The notes: a model not told the origin generated them from the letters alone. A DNA stretch of 30,477 nucleotides from Lachnospiraceae bacterium (GCA_009774375.1 VSNO01000033.1:1-30477), one strand, 5' to 3'. Positions 8,102 through 16,184 are shown, counted from the stretch's first letter. Translations and numbers: made by a program.

Positions 8102-8827
8102 ATGGCATTTGTCACAACACCGCATATCAATGCGGAGAAGGATGCTTTCGGAAGGACTGTACTGATGCCCGGGGATCCGCTGCGTTCAAAGTTTATCGCT
8201 GAGAATTTTCTGGAGAATGCGGTTCTCGTCAACAATATCAGAGGCATACAGGGGTACACGGGAACCTATAAGGGGACGAAGATCAGCGTGATGGCAAGCG
8301 GCATGGGAATGCCGACGATCGGGATCTACTCGTATGAGCTTTTTCATTTCTTTGATGTGGAAAATATCATGCGGATCGGCTCGACGGGCGCGATGCAGGA
8401 GGATGTAAAGATCCGGGATATCGTGTTCGGGATGGGCGCATGTACCAATTCCAATTATGCAGGTCAGTATGGCCTGAATGGCACGTTCGCACCGATCGCG
8501 AGCTATGCGCTGCTAAAGGAAGCGATCGCGCAGGCTGAGCAGGCAGGCATCCGTTACCATGTCGGAAATATTCTGTCGTCCGATGTATTTTACAATGACG
8601 ATGATGCGGCAAATGAGGGCTGGCAGAAGATGGGCGTGCTCTGTGTGGAGATGGAGGCGGCAGCGCTGTACATGAATGCGGCCAGATGCGGGAGAAAGGC
8701 GCTTGCGATGTTCACGGTCTCTGACAGCCTGGTGACAGGCGAGGCGACGACAGCCGAGGAGCGCCAGAACTCTTTTACACAGATGATGGAGATCGCACTC
8801 AACACGGCGGTGCGCATAGATCAGTGA
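8102..8827 (+). CDS. deoD: Purine-nucleoside phosphorylase, DeoD type
   Basis: A 241-aa cytosolic enzyme that cleaves purine (deoxy)ribonucleosides with phosphate to the free base and (deoxy)ribose 1-phosphate for salvage. It matches the hexameric bacterial class along its whole length: TPHINAEKDAF, VLMPGDPLRSKFIAENFL with the phosphate-binding Arg, NNIRGIQGYTGTYKG, MASGMGMPT, GMGACTNSN, VEMEAAALY for the ribose, and TVSDSLVT with the catalytic Asp. The start at 8102 is chosen because AAGGAGGG (8089-8095) sits directly against the ATG at 8096 but at a proper distance from that at 8102. It follows the Eis-like gene by about 15 bases and lies in the same run as ispF. Confidence 0.95.
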   Translation: MAFVTTPHINAEKDAFGRTVLMPGDPLRSKFIAENFLENAVLVNNIRGIQGYTGTYKGTKISVMASGMGMPTIGIYSYELFHFFDVENIMRIGSTGAMQEDVKIRDIVFGMGACTNSNYAGQYGLNGTFAPIASYALLKEAIAQAEQAGIRYHVGNILSSDVFYNDDDAANEGWQKMGVLCVEMEAAALYMNAARCGRKALAMFTVSDSLVTGEATTAEERQNSFTQMMEIALNTAVRIDQ

Positions 8828-8887
8828 GCGAAAACGGAGTTATGACATAATTTAAAATAAGCAGAACAGTCTCAATGGAGGCACAGC

Positions 8888-9571
8888 ATGGGATTCATTA
8901 AGAACATTCAAAACGAGATAAGGGTCATAAGGGAGCGCGATCCGGCGATCCATTCCAATATGGAGGTTTTCCTCTACCCGAGTTTTAAGGTGATGCTGCA
9001 CTATCGGGTGGCGCATAGGCTGTACAAGGGCGGACATTATTTTCTTGCCAGATGGATCTCCCAGCGCGCAGTCAGAAAGACTGGTATCGAGATACATCCC
9101 GGTGCGGAGATCGGAGAGAATTTTTTTATAGACCATGGAAATGGTGTGATCATCGGTGAGACGGCGGTGGTTGGCAACAACGTCACGCTCTACCAGGGAG
9201 TGACGCTCGGCGGCACAGGCAAGGAGCATGGCAAGCGCCATCCGACGATCGGCGACAATGTGATGATCAGCGCCGGCGCCAAGATCATCGGCTCATTCAA
9301 GGTGGGCGAGAATTCCAAGATCGGGGCGGGGAGCGTTGTGATCGAGGAGGTTCCCCCAAACTGTACGGTGGTCGGTGTGCCCGGGCGTGTGGTGCGGCGC
9401 AACAACCAGAAGCTCGTGCGGGAGGAACTCAACCAGGTCGATCTTCCCGACCCTGTCAGCGAAGATATCAGGAATCTGCAGTACGCCAACAGTGAGATGA
9501 CCAACCGGATCCTGGAGCTGGAGCGGCAGATCAGGCAGCTGAAAAAGGGAATCGACACAGATACGGAATAA
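8888..9571 (+). CDS. cysE: Serine O-acetyltransferase
   Basis: CysE transfers acetyl from acetyl-CoA to L-serine, giving O-acetylserine for cysteine synthesis. The 227-aa protein has a short helical N-terminus (KNIQNEIRVIRERDPAI) and then the left-handed beta-helix of hexapeptide repeats (IHPGAEIGENFFIDHGNGVIIGETA, then IGDNVMISAGAKIIG and IGAGSVV). Catalytic residues are in DHGNG (Asp-His) and the GGTGKEHGKRHP loop. Length and short N-terminus match the Gram-positive form. It is followed by a charged, coiled-coil-like tail (ELERQIRQLKK). The ribosome binding site is TGGAGG. No cysteine-responsive T-box or riboswitch is visible in the 60 bases before it. cysS follows after 28 bases. Confidence 0.94.
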   Translation: MGFIKNIQNEIRVIRERDPAIHSNMEVFLYPSFKVMLHYRVAHRLYKGGHYFLARWISQRAVRKTGIEIHPGAEIGENFFIDHGNGVIIGETAVVGNNVTLYQGVTLGGTGKEHGKRHPTIGDNVMISAGAKIIGSFKVGENSKIGAGSVVIEEVPPNCTVVGVPGRVVRRNNQKLVREELNQVDLPDPVSEDIRNLQYANSEMTNRILELERQIRQLKKGIDTDTE

Positions 9572-9599
9572 TATACATAGATCGGGAGGTTATGAAAAA

Positions 9600-11021
9600 A
9601 TGGAAAACAGAATGTCCTTTTACAATACGCTGACGAGGAAGGTGGAACCCTTTGTCCCCAATGAGGACGGAAAGGTGGCGATGTACACCTGCGGACCGAC
9701 AGTGTACCACTATGCGCACATCGGGAATCTGCGCAGCTACATTGCGGAGGATTTATTGGAAAAGACGCTCCGCTATGTGGGCTATGACGTGAAGCGCGTC
9801 ATGAATATCACGGATGTGGGCCATCTCTCGAGCGATGCCGACACAGGCGAGGATAAGATGCTCAAGGGCGCGAAGCGGGAGCACAAGTCGGTGATGGAGA
9901 TCGCCAGGTTTTACACGGATGCCTTTTTCAGCGACTGCGGCAAGCTGAACATCAAGACGCCCGATGTGGTGGAGCCCGCGACAAACTGCATCCCTGAGTT
10001 CATCCATATGATCGACACGCTGCTCAAAAAGGGCTATGCGTATGAGAGCGGCGGAAACATTTATTTCGACACCTCGAAGCTCGACGAGTACTACGTATTT
10101 TCCAGCCAGAGCGAGAAGGAGCTGCTGGTGGGGGTGCGCGATGATGTCGACGAGGACGCGAACAAGCGCAGCAAGAGCGACTTCGTGCTGTGGTTTACCA
10201 AGTCCAAGTTCGACGACCAGGAACTGAAGTGGGAGAGCCCGTGGGGCGTGGGCTACCCGGGCTGGCATATCGAGTGCTCCTGCATCAGCATGAAGCATCT
10301 GGGCGAGTGCATGGATATCCACTGCGGCGGCGTGGACAATATTTTTCCGCACCACACCAACGAGATCGCGCAGAGCGAGGCGTATCTGGGACATAAGTGG
10401 TGCAACTACTGGTTCCATGTGCACCACCTGATCGACAAGTCGGGGAAGATGAGCAAGTCAAAAGGGGATTTCCTGACGGTGTCCCTGCTGGAGTCGAAAG
10501 GATATGATCCGCTCGTGTACCGGCTCTTCTGCCTGCAGTCACACTACCGCAAACCGCTCGAGTTCTCCTACGAGGTGCTTGACAACATAGGAGCCGCGTA
10601 CGACAAGCTTGTAAAGAAGATCGGCACGCTGGACAGGAGCGGGGACGTTGACCGGACAAAATTTGACATGTACAGGAAAAAGTTCGAGGCGGCGCTGTGC
10701 GACGACCTGAACTCGTCCATGGCGGTCACGGTATTGTACGATATGCTCAAGGATGACATGTCAGACGCGACCAAGTACGCGCTTGCGGAGAGCTTTGACG
10801 AGGTGCTGTCACTGAACCTGACGACGGCGTACGCTGCGAGGGAGGCTGGAAACAGCGTGGACGCGGAGCTTGAGCGCTATGTGCTCGCCAGGATCGAGGA
10901 GCGGAAGGCGGCGAAGAAGGAGAAGGATTTTGCAAGGGCCGACGCGATCCGGAGCGAGCTGCTGGAGAAGGGCATCGTGCTGGAGGATACGCGCGAGGGT
11001 GTGAAATGGAAGAAAGCTTAG
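9600..11021 (+). CDS. cysS: Cysteinyl-tRNA synthetase
   Basis: A class I aminoacyl-tRNA synthetase that charges tRNA-Cys. It has 473 aa, close to the usual length. The HIGH-type motif is HIGN at 40-43, and KMSKS is at 283-287. Zinc ligands are seen at Cys31 (TCGPTVY), the Cys in GWHIECS and the His in IFPHHTNEIAQSEA. The C-terminal anticodon-binding part carries ERKAAKKEKDFARADAIRSELLEKGI, a family signature. The ribosome binding site GGGAGG is at 9584-9589. The 3' end overlaps mrnC by 16 bases, which suggests coupled translation. The pairing with cysE links cysteine supply and charging, as in Bacillus. Confidence 0.97.
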   Translation: MENRMSFYNTLTRKVEPFVPNEDGKVAMYTCGPTVYHYAHIGNLRSYIAEDLLEKTLRYVGYDVKRVMNITDVGHLSSDADTGEDKMLKGAKREHKSVMEIARFYTDAFFSDCGKLNIKTPDVVEPATNCIPEFIHMIDTLLKKGYAYESGGNIYFDTSKLDEYYVFSSQSEKELLVGVRDDVDEDANKRSKSDFVLWFTKSKFDDQELKWESPWGVGYPGWHIECSCISMKHLGECMDIHCGGVDNIFPHHTNEIAQSEAYLGHKWCNYWFHVHHLIDKSGKMSKSKGDFLTVSLLESKGYDPLVYRLFCLQSHYRKPLEFSYEVLDNIGAAYDKLVKKIGTLDRSGDVDRTKFDMYRKKFEAALCDDLNSSMAVTVLYDMLKDDMSDATKYALAESFDEVLSLNLTTAYAAREAGNSVDAELERYVLARIEERKAAKKEKDFARADAIRSELLEKGIVLEDTREGVKWKKA

Positions 11022-11479
11022 CGGAAAAAGACGGAAGAAAAGACGTTACCCTGCTCTCGCAGATGCATCGTATGTTTGGCGGCGGGGATGTCGACATCAG
11101 GACATATTCGCCGCTCACACTCGCGTATATCGGCGATGCCGTGTTTGAGGTCATCATCAGGACACTGATCATAGAAAAAGGTCAGCGGGCGGCAAACACG
11201 CTGCACAGGCACACGACAAAGATCGTGTGCGCGCAGACACAGGCGAAAATGATCGATGCGCTGTGCGGGAATGGGGATCTTACGGAGGAGGAGCAGGATA
11301 TCTACAGGCGCGGAAAGAATACAAAGCTTCACTCGACAGCAAAGAATGCAAGCCTGGCGGACTACCGCAAGGCAACCGGGTTCGAGGCGCTCTGCGGATA
11401 TCTTTTTCTGAAGGACGATACGGTGAGGATCACACAGCTTGTCAGACAGGCGATCGAGCTGACGCAGGCAGAGCTGTGA
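11006..11479 (+). CDS. mrnC: Mini-ribonuclease III
   Basis: A 157-aa RNase III-like nuclease without the double-stranded RNA-binding domain; in Bacillus it matures the ends of 23S rRNA. The RNase III signature is LAYIGDAVFE, with catalytic Asp44. The second acidic motif is GFEALCGYLFL with Glu127. NTLHRHTTKIV and RRGKNTKLHSTAKNASLADYRKATG are typical of this subfamily. It starts inside the end of cysS and is followed 3 bases later by rlmB, so the trio is almost certainly co-transcribed. Confidence 0.94.
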   Translation: MEESLAEKDGRKDVTLLSQMHRMFGGGDVDIRTYSPLTLAYIGDAVFEVIIRTLIIEKGQRAANTLHRHTTKIVCAQTQAKMIDALCGNGDLTEEEQDIYRRGKNTKLHSTAKNASLADYRKATGFEALCGYLFLKDDTVRITQLVRQAIELTQAEL

Positions 11480-11482
11480 GGC

Positions 11483-12313
11483 ATGCAGGAAGGAAAGGGA
11501 ACAGGTGTTGCGGTATACATGAAGATAGAGGGATTTGAGAAGGAACCGGGGACGGAGTCCGCAGGAGAAATGATCATCGAGGGCAGAAATGCCGTCATTG
11601 AGGCGCTTCGTGCAGGAAAGCTGATCGACAGACTTTTGATACAGGACGGCGCGCAGGACGGACCGATCCAGACGATCAGGCGGGAGGCGAAGAAGCGGGA
11701 TGTCCTGGTTCGGTTTGTGGCAAAAGAACGGCTGGACCAGCTCAGCGGGACGGGCAGGCATCAGGGCGTGATCGCATATGCGGCGGCGTACGCGTATGCG
11801 GAGGTGGCGGATATCCTCGCCGCCGCCCGCGCAAAGAACGAGCCGCCCTTTCTCATCCTGCTGGACAATATCGAAGATCCGCACAATCTCGGGGCGATCA
11901 TCAGGACGGCGAACCTCGCGGGTGCGCACGGTGTGATCATCCCCAAAAACCGGGCTGTCGGCCTCACGGCAGCAGTCGCGCGAACCTCGGCGGGGGCGTT
12001 GAACTACACGCCGGTCGCGCGGGTTACGAACCTCGCAAGGACGATGGAAGAGCTTAAGAAGGAAGGGCTTTGGTTTGCCTGCGCGGACATGGACGGCACG
12101 ACGATGTACCAGCTTGACCTCACAGGACCGATCGGACTCGTCATCGGGAGCGAGGGAGACGGCGTGGGCAGGCTGGTGAAGGAAAAGTGCGATTATGTGG
12201 CATCGATCCCCATGAAGGGGGATATTGACTCGCTGAACGCCTCGGTCGCGGCGGGGGTGCTTGCATATGAGATCGTGAGACAGCGCTCGTTGGGCGCGCG
12301 GGCGATCGAGTAG
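11483..12313 (+). CDS. rlmB: 23S rRNA (guanosine-2'-O-)-methyltransferase RlmB (TrmH/SpoU family)
   Basis: A SPOUT-class methyltransferase expected to methylate the 2'-OH of a guanosine in 23S rRNA. It has the N-terminal substrate-binding domain (IIEGRNAVIEALRAGK, about 30-100) and the knotted catalytic domain. Motif 1 is NIEDPHNLGAIIRTANLAGAHGVIIP, motif 2 GLVIGSEGDGVGRLV, and motif 3 IPMKGDIDSLNASVAAGVLAYE. The start is uncertain: the first ATG (11483) has only GTGAGG close by, ATG 11519 lies 12 codons in, and ATG 11567 begins the conserved domain. Operon position between mrnC and sigH matches the Bacillus order, but the intervening yacP of Bacillus is missing. Confidence 0.92.
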   Translation: MQEGKGTGVAVYMKIEGFEKEPGTESAGEMIIEGRNAVIEALRAGKLIDRLLIQDGAQDGPIQTIRREAKKRDVLVRFVAKERLDQLSGTGRHQGVIAYAAAYAYAEVADILAAARAKNEPPFLILLDNIEDPHNLGAIIRTANLAGAHGVIIPKNRAVGLTAAVARTSAGALNYTPVARVTNLARTMEELKKEGLWFACADMDGTTMYQLDLTGPIGLVIGSEGDGVGRLVKEKCDYVASIPMKGDIDSLNASVAAGVLAYEIVRQRSLGARAIE

Positions 12314-12337
12314 GGGAAGGCGGCATGGGGGTTTTAT

Positions 12338-12964
12338 ATGTCGGATGTATATGAAGGACTTACAGATGAGGAGCTGATCGACAGACAGCGGAGCGGTGAG
12401 CGCCAGATCATGGACTATATCATGGATAAGTACAAGAACCTGGTCCGCAAAAAGGCCAAATCCATGCATATCCTCGGCGCGGACAATGATGACCTGATAC
12501 AGGAGGGGATGATCGGGCTCTTCAAGGCAGTGCGGGATTATGATCCGGGGCGGGATGCCAGTTTCTATACGTTTGCGGATCTGTGCATATCGCGCCAGAT
12601 GTACAAGGCAGTGCAGGCGTCCCGCAGGGAAAAACACACGCCGCTCAACACATATGTCTCCCTCTATGCCGACATGGCGGAGGCTGAGAACGACGGGAAC
12701 AGCACGGAGCTCGTCAACGTGATCGCGTCGGCGGTGGAGACGAATCCGGAGCAGCTCATGATCGACAGGGAGAATGTCGCGGATATCGAGGCGATCATCG
12801 AGAAAGAGCTGAGCAGCTTCGAGAAGCAGGTGCTGGACCTGTACATAACGGGAATGAGTTATTCACAGATAGCAGGAGTACTGTCGAGGGATGCAAAATC
12901 TACAGACAATGCACTGCAGAGACTGAAAGCAAAACTTAGGAAAGCAGTAGATAAGAAATCATAA
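12338..12964 (+). CDS. sigH: RNA polymerase sigma factor SigH (Spo0H type)
   Basis: A 208-aa sigma-70 family factor. Region 2 is seen in DDLIQEGMIGLFKAVRDYDP followed by FYTFADLCISRQMYKAV, and region 4 in LYITGMSYSQIAGVLSRDAKSTDNALQRLKAKLRK. The start LTDEELIDRQRSGE and the location right after rlmB are those of sigH, the sigma factor for transition-phase and early sporulation genes. Identity as SigH rather than another alternative sigma factor rests on this synteny plus sequence resemblance. Its presence suggests, but does not prove, a spore-forming lineage. Confidence 0.88.
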   Translation: MSDVYEGLTDEELIDRQRSGERQIMDYIMDKYKNLVRKKAKSMHILGADNDDLIQEGMIGLFKAVRDYDPGRDASFYTFADLCISRQMYKAVQASRREKHTPLNTYVSLYADMAEAENDGNSTELVNVIASAVETNPEQLMIDRENVADIEAIIEKELSSFEKQVLDLYITGMSYSQIAGVLSRDAKSTDNALQRLKAKLRKAVDKKS

Positions 12965-12998
12965 CAGATGATGGGCATTTGAGGGATGAGAGTTACAC

Positions 12999-13436
12999 AT
13001 GAAGAGAAGAGAAAAGCCACAGATTCAGAAACCGAAAATGTTAATTGTTGATGATAAGGCTGTCAACAGATATGTCTTAAGAAGTATCTTTGAGGATGAT
13101 TATGAGATCGTTGAGTGTCAGGACGGCAGGGGGGCGATAGAAGTTCTGGAGGAGAGGCGTGACGGGGTGGCGGCAGTGCTGCTCGATATCGTCATGCCGG
13201 TATGCGATGGTTTCGCAGTGCTGAAATATATGAAAGAAACAGAGCTGAACATGGTTCCGGTGATACTCATAAGCTCCAATGTGGATGACAAAAATATCCA
13301 CAGGGCGAGTGACTACGACGTCGCGGACTATATACAGAAACCGTTTCAGGAGGAAGTAGTCAGGCGGCGTGTCCAGAGAGTGGTCGGGCTGTTTCAGGTA
13401 AAAAGAGAAAATGAGGAGTACGAACAGGCAGAATAG
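12999..13436 (+). CDS. Stand-alone response regulator receiver protein
   Basis: A 145-aa protein made only of a CheY-like receiver domain. The acidic pocket is in MLIVDDK (Asp18, Asp19), the phosphorylation site is Asp63 in LLDIVMP, the switch residue is in LISSNVD, and the conserved Lys is Lys114 in QKPF. A short charged tail follows, with no DNA-binding or enzymatic output domain. The receiver looks functional. The pattern NRYVLRSIFEDDYEIVECQDG resembles receivers normally attached to HD-GYP or diguanylate cyclase outputs, but here none follows. It lies 34 bases after sigH with no adjacent kinase. Confidence 0.88.
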   Translation: MKRREKPQIQKPKMLIVDDKAVNRYVLRSIFEDDYEIVECQDGRGAIEVLEERRDGVAAVLLDIVMPVCDGFAVLKYMKETELNMVPVILISSNVDDKNIHRASDYDVADYIQKPFQEEVVRRRVQRVVGLFQVKRENEEYEQAE

Positions 13437-13457
13437 AAGGCACATCATGGGAACAGG

Positions 13458-14330
13458 ATGAAGACAGGCGGTTTTTCATCAGAAAGGTTTGGGACAGATA
13501 TGAGATATGAGAAGATTCCAGTAGCAGTCGAAGGTACGGTGCAGGCGGAACTGGCACTGTATATACAGGAGGACTATCCGGATACTTATGGGGAGCGCAG
13601 GCGCCCGATGGTTCTGATCTGCCCGGGAGGCGGGTATGAGCATGTGTCTGTCCGGGAGGGGGAGCCGGTCGCTTTCCATTTCCTGACAGCGGGATGCCAT
13701 GCGGCCGTGCTCTGGTATGACATCTCCAGGCAGGGCGTCACACACCCGCAGCCGCTCAAGGAGCTCGCGTGGTCGGTGGCGTATATCAGGGAATATGCGG
13801 CACAGTATGCGGTCGATCCCGATAAGATACTCGTCGCCGGATTTTCTGCAGGTGCACATCTCGCGGCAAGCCTTGGCTGTTTCTGGGACAGGGAATGGCT
13901 GGAAAAGGAGATGCAGATGCCGCAGGTGCGCTATCAGCCAAACGGTATGATACTCGCCTACCCGGTCATCACGTCCGGTGCATTCGCACACAGGGGAAGC
14001 TTTGCGAACCTCATGGGCGAAAAAGCGGATGAAGCGCTGGAGAGAGAGCTGAGCCTGGAAGAGCAGGTGACGGACAAGGTGCCGCCGGTATTTATGTGGC
14101 ACACGGCCGAGGATGGGACGGTGCCGCTTGAAAACTCCATGCTGTTTGCGCAGGCGCTGAGAGCGGCAGGAGTGAATCTGGAGTATCATGTATTTCCGCA
14201 TGGCGGTCATGGATATGCGCTTGCGACCAGGGAGACTGCGATGAAGGCAGGCGTGGAGATCGACCCGCAGTGCGAGCAGTGGATCGGTCTGTGCAAAAAC
14301 TGGTTGAAGTATAATTTTGTGAAATTATAG
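13458..14330 (+). CDS. Alpha/beta hydrolase, acetyl-esterase-like
   Basis: A 290-aa cytosolic hydrolase with no signal peptide. The oxyanion-hole motif is CPGGGYEH, the nucleophile Ser130 sits in GFSAGAH, the acid is Asp219 in TAEDGTVP and the base His251 in GGHGYAL. These fit the family of small carbohydrate or acetyl esterases (the endo-1,4-xylanase B/BD-FAE-like group), which may remove acetyl groups from imported sugars. An alternative start is ATG 13500 (MRYEKIPV), just before the conserved part. It is the last gene of the long plus-strand run and is followed by a hairpin. The substrate is not known. Confidence 0.85.
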   Translation: MKTGGFSSERFGTDMRYEKIPVAVEGTVQAELALYIQEDYPDTYGERRRPMVLICPGGGYEHVSVREGEPVAFHFLTAGCHAAVLWYDISRQGVTHPQPLKELAWSVAYIREYAAQYAVDPDKILVAGFSAGAHLAASLGCFWDREWLEKEMQMPQVRYQPNGMILAYPVITSGAFAHRGSFANLMGEKADEALERELSLEEQVTDKVPPVFMWHTAEDGTVPLENSMLFAQALRAAGVNLEYHVFPHGGHGYALATRETAMKAGVEIDPQCEQWIGLCKNWLKYNFVKL

Positions 14331-14366
14331 GAAGAAAACAAAGAAGCCTGATCGCTCAGGCTTCCT
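14331..14366. terminator. Hairpin terminator between convergent genes
   Basis: A 9-bp stem (14343-14351 with 14356-14364) around a four-base loop. On the minus strand it is followed by TTTGTTTTCTT, a usable U-rich tract, so it best ends the VanZ-like transcript. On the plus strand the tail is poor (CTGTTGTGT), so termination of the long plus run would be weak. Confidence 0.65.
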
Positions 14367-14394
14367 GTTGTGTAAAAGGGGAATTCTTCCGGAA

Positions 14395-14408
14395 TTGCTA
14401 ATTAGCAA
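14395..14408. repeat. Perfect 14-bp palindrome
   Basis: TTGCTAATTAGCAA reads the same on both strands. It lies in the AT-rich spacer (14376-14534) beyond the end of the VanZ-like gene, where I see no gene. No role is assigned. Confidence 0.6.
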
Positions 14409-14534
14409 GTCTAACATCGCTGTTAAACATAATATAACTATACAATGAAACAAGTCTTTTATCTATAACTATATTGTAAAAATATAGCAATATATTAACT
14501 AAATGCATTCGCTATGTCAGATTGATGCCGTCGA

Positions 14535-15065
14535 TCAGGACCGGTGTGTACTCAGCGGTTCAAAGATCGTCTTTCTTCCGATATATCCGAAGATCCTCAC
14601 CAGCAGGATCCCGGTCAGCGAACCACAGCTGTCAATGACTACATCCCGGACAGAGCAGCTGCGCCCGCTGACAAAGTACTGATGGAGCTCGTCGAGCGCC
14701 GCAAAGCCGATACAGAGGATCCCTCCGGCGACGAGCAGCCAGATCCCGCGTATGCCGTACACGTACAGAGGGAATGCTACAGTGACTGCCAGCAGGAAAT
14801 ATTCGGAGAAATGTGCAAACTTCCGGATGTAAAAGTGTATTTTGCGGATACAGCGCGATACCTGTTTGTCTGTCAGCTCCAGGTCGAGCGCCCGGTCAGC
14901 GATGGACACGGCTTTGTAGGATACCCTGTAGCTCAGATTGGCGCTGGCAGCGCCGTCCTGTGCCGAGAAGGAAAAGATGATGTACATCATCATTAACGCA
15001 GGGATAAAGGAAAAGGGTTTCAGGATAAAACGCAGGAAAGCTTTCATAAATCGTTTCAAAGTCAT
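14535..15065 (-). CDS. VanZ-like membrane protein
   Basis: A 176-aa membrane protein of the VanZ-like family. The diagnostic motifs are RKFAHFSEYFLLAV and ALDELHQYFVSGRSCSVRDVVIDSCGSLTG. Hydrophobic helices lie at the N-terminus (FSFIPALMMMYIIFSF), around the HFSEYF motif, at GIWLLVAGGILCIGF and near the C-terminus. VanZ itself gives low-level teicoplanin resistance; most family members like this have no proven role. Start choice: ATG 15065 is preceded by GGGAGGAACATC, while the upstream in-frame ATG 15149 lies within the predicted promoter. The gene is single, ends in a shared hairpin and has AT-rich flanks. Confidence 0.87.
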   Translation of the reverse strand: MTLKRFMKAFLRFILKPFSFIPALMMMYIIFSFSAQDGAASANLSYRVSYKAVSIADRALDLELTDKQVSRCIRKIHFYIRKFAHFSEYFLLAVTVAFPLYVYGIRGIWLLVAGGILCIGFAALDELHQYFVSGRSCSVRDVVIDSCGSLTGILLVRIFGYIGRKTIFEPLSTHRS

Positions 15066-15119
15066 GATGTTCCTCCCGATAAAGATTCTGTAACTGTCCG
15101 GGACGATTACAGTATTATT

Positions 15120-15149
15120 ATAATAACTGCAGGGAGTACAGACTGGCAA
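15120..15149 (-). promoter_or_regulatory. Candidate promoter for the VanZ-like gene
   Basis: On the minus strand, -35 TTGCCA (15149-15144), an 18-base spacer and -10 TATTAT (15125-15120). The -10 lies within a perfect 12-bp palindrome, TTATTATAATAA, at 15115-15126. A start from here supports translation from 15065. Confidence 0.5.
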
Positions 15150-15290
15150 TTAATTTTTTATAAAGTTTATCGAAATTTATACACAGGACTGCCCGGAGAC
15201 AAAATTTGGAAAGAAAAACTGTACATTTTTGTGATTTATGTTAGAATAGAAGAATATAGAATTCGAAAAAGACGCAGGGGAGGAGCGCAT

Positions 15291-15755
15291 ATGCAGGACA
15301 GTTTGAGACTTTCGAGAGACGAGATTATCATATGTTACAGGGATGATGTGGCGCGGCTGATGCGGTATCTGTCGTGGCTTCAGGAGAAGAGCGGCACGAT
15401 CGCGACAGGGATCTACAGCGGTGAGGGGATCGAAAAGAATTCCATGGCGGTTCCGACCTATGATTCGACGCTGCTCAATTTCATCAAAGAAGCAAAGAAG
15501 ACGGATTTCATCAACAGGAATTATGTGTATACTTTTTCGCGCTACCGGATCAAGACGGCGGCGGACGAGCTGCGTGTGATCGGCGCCTGCTCGCTGCAGG
15601 AGATCACTGTGCTGGGGGACATCCTGTCCAAGTATGTGCTCCGCGGGGACGTGAAAGGCGCAGTCTGGGCGGAGGGTGTCCAGAACGGGGTGTATCTCGC
15701 GCTTTTGCTGAAGCTGAAGGAACTGATGGAGATCAGAAGACCGTTGGAATATTAG
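15291..15755 (+). CDS. Conserved hypothetical protein, 154 aa
   Basis: I do not recognise this protein with confidence. It is soluble, with no signal peptide or membrane segment. It begins SLRLSRDEIIICYRDDVARLMRYLSWL, has a central NRNYVYTFSRYRIKT stretch, and ends in what look like two helices (ITVLGDILSKYVLRGDVKG and GVYLALLLKLKELMEI). The C-terminal pattern faintly recalls small Firmicutes DUF6508-type proteins, but that is a guess. The start at 15291 is chosen because GGGGAGG lies 7-8 bases upstream. A possible in-frame upstream extension to 15231 lacks a ribosome binding site. It is followed after 15 bases by the thioesterase gene, so the two are probably co-expressed. Confidence 0.75.
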   Translation: MQDSLRLSRDEIIICYRDDVARLMRYLSWLQEKSGTIATGIYSGEGIEKNSMAVPTYDSTLLNFIKEAKKTDFINRNYVYTFSRYRIKTAADELRVIGACSLQEITVLGDILSKYVLRGDVKGAVWAEGVQNGVYLALLLKLKELMEIRRPLEY

Positions 15756-15770
15756 TGATCGGAGGGAATC

Positions 15771-16184
15771 ATGGAGGAGACAAAGGAACCGGCAGAAATG
15801 ACGCTTGACGAGGTGCGGGAGCGGTTTTCGCATGACCGCTTTGCGACGGTGAACGGGGCGGTGATCGATGAGATCGGAGAAGGCTGTGCGAGATGCTCCA
15901 TGGCGTTAAAGGACACGCACCGCAATGCACTGGGAGCCGTCATGGGCGGCGCGATCTTTACGCTGGCTGATTTTGCGTTTGCGGTGGCTTCCAACTGGAA
16001 TAAGAACCCGCAGGTATCCCTCAACGCCTCGATCAGCTTTCTCGGGAGAGCAAAGGGAGAGCGGCTGATCGCTGAGGCCAGAAAGATCAGGGAGGGGAAA
16101 AAGACCTGTTATTATGAGGTGATGATCAGCGATGAACTTGGCAACCAGGTGGCGCACATGACTTCCAATGGATTTACTTTGTGA
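15771..16184 (+). CDS. PaaI-family hotdog thioesterase
   Basis: A 137-aa hotdog-fold protein expected to hydrolyse acyl-CoA thioesters. The family motif H-x-N-x-x-G...GG...D is seen as HRNALGAVMGGAIFTLADFAFA, with Asn52, Gly55, Gly59-Gly60 and the catalytic acid Asp67. The residue just before Gly-Gly is Met58, where many members have His. The second half has VSLNASISFLGRAKGERLIAEA and VAHMTSNGFTL, typical strands of the fold. The ribosome binding site is CGGAGGG. It lies between the 154-aa hypothetical gene and ldh, 78 bases before the latter. The acyl substrate is unknown. Confidence 0.88.
   Translation: MEETKEPAEMTLDEVRERFSHDRFATVNGAVIDEIGEGCARCSMALKDTHRNALGAVMGGAIFTLADFAFAVASNWNKNPQVSLNASISFLGRAKGERLIAEARKIREGKKTCYYEVMISDELGNQVAHMTSNGFTL

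Noticed and set aside
8828..8887. A T-box or other cysteine-responsive leader before cysE
   Set aside because: The gap is 60 bases, too short for a T-box, and no matching stem or terminator is present.
11018..12637. A 539-codon open frame antisense to mrnC, rlmB and sigH
   Set aside because: It spans three well-supported genes and their junctions, and its translation resembles no protein family.
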